Position numbers and translations under genes: made by a program. Source: Branchiostoma floridae (lineage: Eukaryota; Chordata; Leptocardii; Amphioxiformes; Branchiostomatidae). From it: a stretch of 64,000 nt of DNA. A model generated the notes under the pieces. The model was not told the origin of the DNA. It searched no databases and was given only the letters and a program-made list of their open reading frames with translations. Location of the stretch: NCBI RefSeq assembly GCF_000003815.2, contig NC_049981.1:13255856-13319855 (forward strand), in the 5' to 3' direction. Positions 51,901 to 63,900 of the stretch are shown here, piece by piece (the stretch's first letter is position 1; each line of letters begins with the position of its first letter).

Positions 51901-54900
51901 TCTTCTACACTGTTATAATTGTTTATTCATGTTAGTGTGTTAATGTTGGATTGTATGGATTTGAATTCCAACATAAGTGTGATGATGGGGTAGTATATTT
52001 GTTATTCATTTTATAAGTAGTCAGTTATCAACCAGGAAGGTTTGGGCATACAAGGAATAGGAAATATTATAAAAGTCGTGGGCAATCATTTCAGTAGGAA
52101 ATGTTTAAGGTAGGGTTGACAATGATTTTTAGGATATAAACAGAGAGGAAAAGAGAGAGAAAGAGAGAAAGCCTGTTAAGATATCAACTTGATGATTTTG
52201 ATTTAATGCCATGGAACATTTCATGTGATTCGATACACAATATCAGGACTATGACACTTCAGAACACTACAAACAGTAGTCTTTGCTACCTTAACACTAG
52301 CCATCCTGTAGAAAGGCATTGTTTCTTCTGGTATACCAATATTCATGATAGTTACTGTAGCGAAATTTTTTTTCATAAGAGGACTTCTAGATAAATTATA
52401 TATATGAATAGTACATATCTTGTGCTTAGATGAAATAATCAAATACAATGTGTAAAAAATCCTAGTTTCTGTGCTTGAATATTGGCTTATTTGTACATGT
52501 ACCATTATTGTTTATTTTCAAGATAGGTGTACATGTACCAGATATATCTGTTTAGTCTCTTATCATGATTGTTACCTTGTGATGCCGTGCTCCCTCCCTG
52601 GTCTGGTGTCGTCTAGCGTCATGTCGACCAGCGCCACACGTGTCTCCATGGAGTTATCAGACTGCATCCTCCCTTCTACCTGTATTGTGTGCAGCAGGAA
52701 ACTGCCCAGGCAGGTCTTCTGGTCTCGCACACAAACACCAGAGGCACAACTCTGTAGGAAAGGTTGGCCAATAGAATGAAGACCTATTTGTGTTGATAGG
52801 TCAGTACTGTCAGTGTGAATGTTGTTCAGTACTGAAGGACGGTGCTGTCAGTGTGAATGGCATTCAACATGTTAATCAGTACCAGGGACAGTGGTGTCAG
52901 TGTGAATGTCATTCAGTACCGAGGACAGTGCTGTCAGTGTGAATGTTGTTCAGTACCAAGGACAGTGCTGTCATTGTGAATGTCTTTCAGTACCAAGGAC
53001 AGTGCTGTCAGTGTGAATGTTGTTCAGTACCAAGGACAGTGCTATTAGTGTGAATGTTGTTCAGTACCAAGGACAGTGCTATCAGTGTGAATGTTGTTCA
53101 GTACCGAGGGCAGTGCTGTCAGTGTGAATGTTGTTCAGTACCGAGGGCAGTGCTGTCAGTGTGAATGTTGTTCAGTACCGAGGACAGTGCTGTCATTGTG
53201 AATGTCTTTCAGTACAAAGGACAGTTCTGTCAGTGTGAATGTTGTTCAGTACCAAGGACAGTGCTGTCAGTGTGAATGTTGTTCAGCACCAAGGACAGTG
53301 CTGTCATTGTGAATGTCTTTCAGTACAAAGGACAGTGCTGTCAGTATGGATGTAATTTAGTACCAGTGACAGTCTAAATTGAATATAAGCTTAGACAGCC
53401 ACATACAATACTACATCATGAAAAATAATAATTCAAAGAACTGGATAAAGTCTCAAAAGAGTCAGATATTTCATGTTGCATCTGCGTAGTTAAAATGGTA
53501 GAAACCCCAACTCACCAAATCTGTCTTTCCTGTATGTAGAGCTGCTGACAGACTCTCCAACTCAAACTTGAACTGAAGTTTGGTCCAGACTTCAGCAAAG
53601 GCAACCCTTGGAGCCTCAGCTGCAGTTCAAAGTTGAAATAATTGTAATTTTACAGTAACATCTTGCATACTCCCAGAATAATAGAACACAACAATGCAAT
53701 CAGAGATGGCAGACTTCACCCCTTTGAAGAAAAGAACCCAGGCTGAATATACAGAAACTACAGTGTGGTAACAGTTACACACGCTGACAAATGTACAGAC
53801 AGACATGCCCAAAACAAAAGTTCATTACCTTGAAGGCAAAAAGTGACATTGTGATAAGTAACAAAACTGGGATGATACTGAGTGGTATTGATAGAGTATT
53901 ACACATTCAGGGTTTGAGGCACAAGCTAATCAATGGTACAATCCGTATAGACATCAGTGAACAAACCTTTGGAAGTATCTGACTGTTCTCCAGGGACCTT
54001 CAACTCCATAGCGCCCTCTGGTGGTGACTCAGGCTGAACTGCAGCAGGTTTCCCCTCATTCAGGTTCTGATCTAGAGTGGCCATCATCATGGTGAAGTCA
54101 TCCTGGCCAAGCCTCACCTACATGACAATAGATGAAGTCTCAACATTTCTGAATCTTCCTCTATCTTAAACAGTAATACTGTAACTTCTAAATACATTAT
54201 ACATGCATCAAACAAGAGCACCTGACTCCATCTGCAAAATATGTTTTACCATATGATTATATGACCCGCTCTCTCCCCATGATGATACAATACAGATCAT
54301 ACCAGCTATAATTGTACCTTTGATGAGAATATAGGTGAGATCACTATTTATGATTTTATTATACAAAACACATCAAAGAGAGCTACTGATAATTTTGCTA
54401 AGAGGAAAAAAGATGATAACAATACTTTTCCTTTACCCTAAAACAAGCAATAGTATAATAGCTATATAAAAGCTACACAATAATGCCTTGTCTCACTGAC
54501 ATCGATGCACATCATTAGCTATCTTTACTTTGGAGCAGGCAAACTACATGTATGTTTCAATATAAAAGTCAGAAGACAGCATACATTGATAGTCTCCAGT
54601 TTTCCTGATATGTCGACCTCCGGTACGTCATGATACCAGCCAGCGGCGAGGTTCCGAGTGATGGATAGGCGGAGGTTGACAGGTTCAATCAGCAGGATTT
54701 CTGCCTTACACTCATCCTTCTCCATCAGTCCCCTGTAAAGTATAGACAGGTAAAAAAATTGTTATAAACAAACCAAAGACCAACCAATTTAACAATTAGT
54801 ATATATCCTCTGCGTGAGTTCTTGATAAAGCATGACTAACTTCAGAGAAACCACTGCTCCTGAAAATTTAAAAAAGATCACATTTCAGCACCAAGGACAG

Positions 54901-57900
54901 GATCATGCACTGTACAAGGGACACCTTTATTCATGATGAATGACTTTTTTGTGAATGTAAGAGAGTCTGGAAAGCATTCTTGACCAACCTGGACATCTTT
55001 AATGCTGTCAGGTCAATCTTCATGCTGTCTAAGACAGCAGGCACATCCTTACTGGCATCTCCACTGATGCGGAAACTGTTCTGCACTGTCAGCTTTCCCA
55101 GGTCAGCTAGCAGAGCTTGTCTGAAATTTAAAAAAAAAAAGACAAAACTTATTATATGAACATTCAAGATTGCAGTTAGCAATATCTTAAAGCCTTTAAT
55201 GATATACAATGAAGCTTGAAGGCAAATAGACTATTCAGGTATGACTATCTAAGTAATATTATTACCATTTGAATTCCTTTCCTCAAACTGTGTGAGTTTA
55301 ACATTCTTACTTGTTTGTAGACAACTGTGGAATGACTATGACAGGTGCATTGACTTACCTGTTTGTAGACGACTGTGGAATGACTATGACAGGTGCATTG
55401 ACTCACTTGTTTGTAGAAGTCTGTGGAATGACTATGACAGGTGCATTGACTCACCTGTTTGTAGACGACTGTGGAATGACTATGACAAGTGCATTGACTC
55501 ACCTGTTTGTAGAAGACTGTGGAATGACTATGACAGGTGCGTTGACAGAGATGTCCAGTGCTAGTCTGGTGCTGGTCTTAGAGAAGTCCTTGGCACTCTC
55601 CAGGGCAGCCTGGGTGGCTTGAGCACCAGCCTCTGACAGAGCAGCTTTGGCAGCCTGGAACTCATTCCCAAACGCCTGGAAAGGGAACATAAAAAAAGTC
55701 ATAATGGAATGCTAAAATTAAAGAAAATCATATTTTTTTCATCGTTGGGTAAGAGGATGGCAAAGTGGTCTTGTGCTTAGGGTTTTTGACTGAGTAGAAA
55801 AGTTCTGTGTTTGAATCCCTTGCAAGCACCAATGTTGTGCCCCAGGGAAAGGCTTTTATCTCACTTGACTAAGTGAGTTGTTATTAATTAGCTTTGCGTA
55901 CGGACATAATTTCAGAGGGGACATTAGGTCTTCCAGGTCTGATGTCATGCAGCTTGTATTTACTTCACAAACCACTTGTGTTACTCCTTGCTGTTACTTG
56001 TTATGCAAAACAACCATGATAACATGTTTTGCTTGAGCTCAAGAAAGTTATCTTCACTAGGCTGAAGCACTTACATTTGTAGCCTTGAACAGTCCAATGT
56101 GATGTGGGTGAATGAAATATTGCATGAGTGAATGAATGAAAGATTGAGTGAATGAATGAAAGATTGACAGAGTGACTACATGAAGAAGGGAAACATTGAA
56201 TGAGTGAGAGTGAATGACTATTTTAAAGTAAGTAAATGGAAGATTGCATGAGTGACAGGAATGAATGACTATTAAGTAAGTGCAAGATTGAGCTAATGAA
56301 TAGAATGGAAGATTGAATGACAGACAGAATGATGTACTGAATTTTAAGTGAATGAAAGATTGAATGATTTGATGGTCAGATGACAAGACAGTATTAACAA
56401 AATAAAGGAACGGACATACCAGCAAACATAGCACACACATACAAACAAAAATAAACATTGCACTCACCACCAGGCCCTCTACAAACTTGTTGAGGAAGAC
56501 GACTCTGATACAGCCGACCTGCAGGCCTACACTGGTGTCCACCACACTCATGTCCCTGTAACCCTGGCCTTTAGTCGCATCATTGTAGACGACAATGTTC
56601 AGGGCAAACACCTCCTTTCCAACAATGGACAGAATCTGGAGAAGAAAGAAAATATCTTAGGTATTTCTAATGATATTATCAGCGCATATCATGCGTATGA
56701 TGTATGATGAACAGTAGTAGAACATACTTTAGATTCTTGTCACGATGGTAGTTACTGTTATAACTGCTAACTTAATTAATCTTATAGCTACCTTTCAAAG
56801 GGTATGCATATTAAGTTGTATTTACCTTTGGGTAGAGAGAGTTACGTGTTGGATCCTGCACAACAATGTCCTTCAGATGTGTGTTGACTGTAGTCATGTG
56901 TTTTTGCACAACAACCCCTGCATCAAGACCTGTCAGAAGAAAAGTTGCAATTTTTAAACTAGATTGTGTGTAAGTCATATTTGAAGAGTGAAACAAAAAG
57001 TGCTCTGAGAAATTGCAACAACTCTATAAGGACAGGTTGCTCCCAACTCCTAATGTATTCCTCATTCCAAACCATGGTTCATTTCCATAGGAAACAATGG
57101 TCTGCCTATGCCTAAATCTCTTATAAATATTGTTAAACTACATGTACATCACTTATAGGACAAAAATAAAAAGACTGCAAGATTTCAGAGTAGTCAGCCC
57201 CAGGCTTTAGCCAATAGTCTGTATTATAAAAACACACACCTTTGATCTGTACATCAGCCAGAGTAGCTTCATCTGTACATACAACCACAGACAGGGTGTC
57301 CAGCCGGGCATCGATCTGGATGTCAATCTCATCTGTCTGCTCCTTCTTCTTCTTCCACTTTCCTGTAAAGTGGACATTCAGAAGTTAGGTGATGTCCTTG
57401 GTGCTGAAATAGGGGTCCCTAACCACTGGTTATTTTTGGGGAGTTAAATTTGCAGTAGAAGGGGTTTTACTATGTTTTAAGTTCACGGTTGAAACATTTC
57501 TGTAGTAGAGTACTAAAACACACATTTGTTGTGTCATGAATTTGAGGGGCAGATGTCACCACTGCACTGAAAACATTTTAAGATTTACAGTAATATGAAA
57601 GTGAGGATTCCGAAGAGCTAAGGCGGTTGAGAAGCAGGTATATGTAACCTGGGTGGGTAAATGTTAATGGAGGTTAACACATTCTCTGATAATAAAATCA
57701 GAAAAATCAACTTAAGATGCCATTTCAGTTAATATGTACTTGAACATGTGGTAAGATTCTACCCACTGATTCGTCAGATGCCAGGGGGACAAGCGGGTCT
57801 TCATCAAATCATGTAATGCAGAAGACTGACATTACTATACATCAGTGTTGTGGCTCATCTATTATATATATCATAGTGCAGCAAAATGGCAATGAGTGAT

Positions 57901-60900
57901 ATGCTGACAAAATGCTATGTGCTGTGCTTGCTGTATATTACTGTATACTTACTGTGTGTTACTGTATATTTACTGCAAACATTGCAGGGACTGATTATTT
58001 CTTCTTTTACTCTTAAATGATATTGAACAGCTTGTGCATTACAGATCACTGCAATGACTGTGTGGCTGTGATCTACATTACCATGTAGGGCTGTGTACCG
58101 GTACTCTCATGTACCTGTAGCTGTGCCAGGTACTGTAAAACTGTTTAGGTACAGGTCCAAAAGCTCACCACTAGTTGGCTATATATATTATATTATATAT
58201 ATATATATAGCTTAAAAAGATAACCGTCTAAACTTGTTTAAGCATAGGACAGGTTCAGATCTAGACTTGTACGTAAACTGCTGCACCTGTAACTGTACCT
58301 GTACCTGTTATTACTTTTAGGTACACAGCCCTATAAAATGTGATTTGGATTGCTCAGCAAGCGTTTACCCTTAGCAGCAAAGGCAGCAAAGATGGCTTCT
58401 GCAGGGACAATGTTCCAATGAAAAAGGAGCACAGAGCAGGGGACAAGAAGAGAACATACAATATGAGCACCACATTATGTTACAACAGGTTGAGTCATCA
58501 GTTACAGCCCATGAAGAGAACATACAATGAGTACCACATTTTGGATAAAACAGGTAGAGTGAATCAGTTACAGCACAAGCATCAGCAACAGCAACAAGAT
58601 TGCAGCATTTTAAGTAGTTAGGACAGATGAAACCCACTCCATGTAACTCAGTCATGCATTTACCAGTATTAAAACTCACACATCACCCAACAATTGTGAA
58701 GTTAACACTTTATTCTATGCATTCATGCATTATCAATCAAGGCACCAGCAACATCAACAACATTGCAACATCTTAAGTAGGACAGATGAAACCCCATTCC
58801 ATGTACATGTAGCTCCATAACTTGCCATTACTGGTATCAATGCTCACACATACATCACCCAACAATTGTGAAGTGAACACTTTTTTCTAATGCATGCATC
58901 AAACTTCAAACAGACTTCCAATGGCTTACAGATGGGGTACTGTATCAGACACTAACGATGACACAAACAACATACTACAGTCGGATTCACAGTAATTATT
59001 GACAATATAATCATCCAGGATCATTGATATTGTGATTGGCTTGGCAATGGTGTGAATAATTTTGTTGTCAATTAGTAAAGGTACTAAGAAATCCATATCT
59101 GAGGTGTTACCAAAACATACCTGAAGTGCTCTTTTCCCTATCTCCCTTTTCTTCCTCCTTCTCTGGTCCTAAGGACAGTTGAGAATCCTCCACACTTGGT
59201 TTCAGACTGTCCACAAAGTCCAGCAGGTTCACCAGAGCATCGCGATGTAACACGACCTTGAGGGTGGAGAAGTTGACCTTGAGAAGTTGCTCCGTGCTGT
59301 TGTACACCGTGGCATAATCAGGACTTGACTTCTCAACCTGGAAAATAATGTATACAATGTCATAAAGATTTGGCAAAAAAATACAAAGTATGCAATACAT
59401 CTGTAACAGTTGATTTTCAAGTTGTATACTTGAAGATTTGGGGGAAAATGCAAAGTAAACAGAACATAATATGTTGATTTTTAAGTTGTGTTCTCAATGA
59501 ATTGTTAGACCTTTTCTTTTACAAGAATCCACTTTACAAAGCTTTTCTACCTCAAGCAATTAAGTAAGCATACAGTTTCAGTGGGTGAATAAAGTCAAAA
59601 ATAAGCTTTCTTCACAGTTCTCTTTTCCCACACTAGTTGTTCTGTTGCTAATTTTTCACTTTAAAATATCCAAGAGCAAAGAAATCAAATTGGTATAAGT
59701 GGCCCTATCTGGATTTGTGAAGAAGGCAAACCAAATTGTTTGTAATATAATACAACAAGATGTTGGATTTGAAAGGAGACAACAGTGAAGTACATGTACC
59801 TTGGTATACTGGACACTGAGGAGCTGTGCTGAGGTCCCTCCAGTGGCTGGGGTACTGATCATACTTAATGGTCCACCATCCATTCCTACGGTATACAATG
59901 TAAAAACATCAACACTTCTGCATAATCAAGGTAGAGGTAAAGGCAAAGTAGCCATCCTTTATTGAGATGAAGCATGATACTTTTTTAATTGCCATGTCAA
60001 CATTCTCTGCCTTGCCAAATGCCATACAGGTTTTTCATTTATTCATATTAATCTATTCATTCACTTGTTCATTCATTGATCTATTCATTGATGTAACATC
60101 CATTGGCATATTACCGGTCGGTTTACTGCAATTTCTCAAGCAATGCTAATTTGGCAAATGATCAACGCATCATTTTCTCCAGTTACATGTTGCTGTTACA
60201 GCTTACCTTTGCCACTTCTTCTGTGTAAATTATTTTGTCTCTCTGGTCCTGCTAAAAACATAATATCGTAATTGGAACACACCGCGGAATTGCACGGAGA
60301 ACGGGCGCGTGGTTGGAAGGGGGTGCACTATACCGGCCGAACGAAACACGGCACAATTAACTGCCGCTATGTACCTTTACATGTATACATCCTCTGTTGT
60401 TCCTTCCTTTCCTGTTAGTAGTTGCACAAAACAAAAATCTGCATGAGCATACAAAAAGTCATGAGAAAATGGGCGTATACTGACAAGAATTTTCATTTAA
60501 TTTTGGTAATTTTTGACGTAAAACTTTACTGCTGGCCGTAGCATTAAAAATGGCGGGAAAATGGCGGCGTACGTTCAATTTGACCCATTCAGCCGTAGAT
60601 CCGGGCGATAATGCAACGGTTCCTCACACTTCTACACGAGTTGTAGGTCACCAAAAGAAATTCAAGATTGCTGTTGAATCATGCTCATCTTGTGCCGTGA
60701 GCACATATGATTATTATCTACAAATCTGGCGATGAACGTGACAGTGTGTTTGTCCCACGACGAGCTCGCCTGCCCCGAAAATGACCTGACAACTTTTGGC
60801 CTTGTTGTCTTCGAATGCATTGTTATCGATGCTTTGTAAATTATGTATTGGACACCTAGATGTCTGAAGTGTGCATACCTCAGAAATAACTATTGTTGCA

Positions 60901-63900
60901 TGTGTAGATCTCTTTAAGTTCCACTATTTTTAATCGACCGGTATAAGGCTTATGACCGGTATTATGCCAATGCATGTTACTCATCCTTCATTAATTCATT
61001 TGTTGTTCAAGCCATACAGTTCAGCACAATGGCTGCAAACAGCCTTTTTTTATACTGTGCTATTAGTATGTAAACTAGTCTACATGTGTTCTACTATTTC
61101 CATCCATTTATTAATTATCTTGCGATTGTTGAAGCCTTGTAGTTTAGCACTTGTAAACAAGCTGCAAACAAGCTTCACTACACTACTGAATAAACCAATC
61201 TAGTACAGTACCCATCCACAATGATTCATCATTAATTCAGTTCTACTACATTATCGTAACATTTACAAGCCCCCCTAATGAGGCTACCTTTACCTTTAAA
61301 CAGCATGTGCTGCAGCCCTATCCCCCCCAGGAAGGCATGTGCAGACAGGTCCCAGGTTCTCTTCCTGACCTCTGCCCCCACAGACTGAACTGCCAGCCTC
61401 AACAGCTGCATGTCGACATTGTTCTGTAGCCTCGAGATGTTTATGATGACCTAGGAAAGGTGGGCATCAATGTTAGTTCACCTTTATCCTCTTGGTAACC
61501 TATATCCGTTGTTTTTAAAAATGAGGTATTTAGGGATATCCACGGATGGTGGTTTCAAATTGCAATATTTTCAATTTTCAAAATGTTACAGTTTGAATTT
61601 TGAAATAATCATCCGTCTGCTTGTTATCCCTAAATAACCTGTTTTAAAATATAGGTTACCAAGTGGATAAAGGTGAACTAGCATTATATACATGTCAACC
61701 ATTATTTCATGTGTGGGTGTGTACATTGTAAGTGTGTGGGGTGGGGTTGGGGGTTGGGGTTGGGGGGTAATTGTGTTTGTGAGAGTGTGTGTATAAAATT
61801 CTACATATAGATTTGTAGCCCCCTTGTACCAAATTGTCTTTACCTCCTTGATCTCAAAATGAAGTTCTAACTCAGTCTTCTGTTGCCCTTCTTCAAAGCT
61901 CTTTTGTGACGGCAGCCTGCCAAGTCCCACTGGGGTCTGCCCACCTGAGGAGTCTGAAGTGTGGAAGTCTTCTTCTGCTGATAGGTAGATTGACTCCTCA
62001 CTCTCACCTGGGTACAACAATAGACTATTATATACGGCCTCCATTGGTCAGCGATCACCATGGTACATGTAAGTCCTATTTGATGTCACCCCTCCACCTT
62101 TGGCTACTGACCTACACTATCAACATGAGAGCCTATGACACATAGGGCACATCTGTAACTGACTCAGGTCAAAGTTCTGTTGTGACGGCAGCCTGCCATC
62201 TCCCACTGGGGTCTGCCCACCTGAGGAGTCTGACGTGCGGAAGTCTTCTTCTGCTGATAGGTAGATTGACTCCTCACTTTCACCTAGGTAGAACAGTACA
62301 CTATCATATAAGTGGGGCTTTTTGTCTTCCTCTGCTTCCAAAAAGAAGTCAAACCCAACCTGTTTAAAGACAGCCAACACTAGTATTCGAGTAGTCTCTT
62401 TTTACAATAATATTTATTACTATCCATTGTCACATGTATTTGTGTGTTCCCTATGTATCTACCATGTATTTGCTATTAGCCTCCGGGCATGAACTTGCAA
62501 ATAAACTCCATAATGTACAAAATGTATGGCCTCCTTTGGTCAGAAATGACCCAATTTATATCAACTCTACAGCTTTGGCTAACAGCTTTGGCTAAAGTAT
62601 TTGACTTTGACATTATTACTGTCCGATACAGGAATGACAGCCTCTGCCACATATGGCACATCAGTAGGCTGTCTCAGGTCTATGTCTTCTAATACCAAGA
62701 TACAAAAATAGCATACTAGTATCTCATTTGATTTGTTCATCTCACTTTAACAGAGCTTTTGCCAGAAAATAGTTTCATCTGGACATTACACAAAATAATG
62801 TTCTGCAATAGATCATATTAAATTTCACATACTTCTCATATTTCTTATGATGTAAAATGTTTAAGTGTTATTGTTATGATAACCTACTTTCTGCGACCTT
62901 CCCCACTGCCATGCTGCTGACGACCTTGAACACGTTTGTTGAGGAAGAGTCATCAACGGCGAGACGCACCGGAACCTGTGGGGGAAAAATCATCATCGTC
63001 AATATTACAATCATGTCCTTTTCATGAAACACCATCAGCAGTGACATTGCTGTTTTTATGGTACTGAAATGCTATCAACCAAAATATTTTCCTTTCCATT
63101 GTACTGAAATACCATCAGCAGTGACATTGTTCTTTCTATGGTGCTGAAATGCCATCAACCAAATATTTTTCCTTCTATGGTACTGAAACACCATCAACCA
63201 GCAGTGACGTTGCTCTTTCTATGGCACTGAAATGCCATCAACCAAAATATTTTCCTTTACATGGTACTGAGACACCATCAGCCAGCAGTGACATTGTTCT
63301 TTCTATGGTACTGAAATGCCATCAACCAAAATATTTTCCTTTCCATGGTACTGAAACACCATCAGCATCTTCACTGTACTTTTCATCCATCTAATGGTAG
63401 TCTTTTTTTATCATTTACACCTACCTGCAGTTCAGGTGCTGTCTGCTGGGGGGCAGCGGGAGGTGGTGGAAGGGGGATACTCTGTACAAGACTGAGGATT
63501 TCTTGTAACTTCTTGTCCGACATGTTCAGCTGGATCAGGGGAAGGTGTCCAGAAACCTTGATGCTAAAAGAACAAACTTCATATTGTAATATGAACTGTT
63601 ACAGTCATATTGTCATTTATATTGGAATGATACAAAAACATCTCAAACAATATTATCATCATTCCTTATGCCTATTGCAGTTGTAAGGCATCTTCTTCTT
63701 CCGTCAAATTCAAACTAGAAATTGCTTGAGAAAAAGTGCAGTCCAGTCCTTTTTCGATATCAGATAGTGCAATGGCGCCTTGCTATGACTTGTTTTCATA
63801 GCCAAGCCCAACGCCCCATCTTCACTTATCTTGATGGTACTGTTACATACTTTGGCATTCGGACATCGTTGTCCACCATACACTTTTGCAGCAGCACATC

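Noticed and set aside
52800-53370. Regularly spaced repeats resembling a CRISPR array
   Set aside because: The whole unit repeats without unique spacers, and the setting is an animal intron.
55245-55564. Repeat-containing open frames on both strands ([16 protein letters not shown] units)
   Set aside because: They come from the 48-bp splice-donor minisatellite; the frame does not match the exon, where the first intron codon is a stop.
60550-60735. 61-codon plus-strand frame starting MAGKWRR
   Set aside because: It starts in a CpG-rich patch but shows no recognisable protein or splice partner; kept only as part of the candidate regulatory island.
62290-62360. Possible extra VPS13 exon ([16 protein letters not shown]) with an AG acceptor at about 62360
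   Set aside because: The frame is open only in a phase that does not follow the preceding exon; in the correct phase it hits TGA at once.
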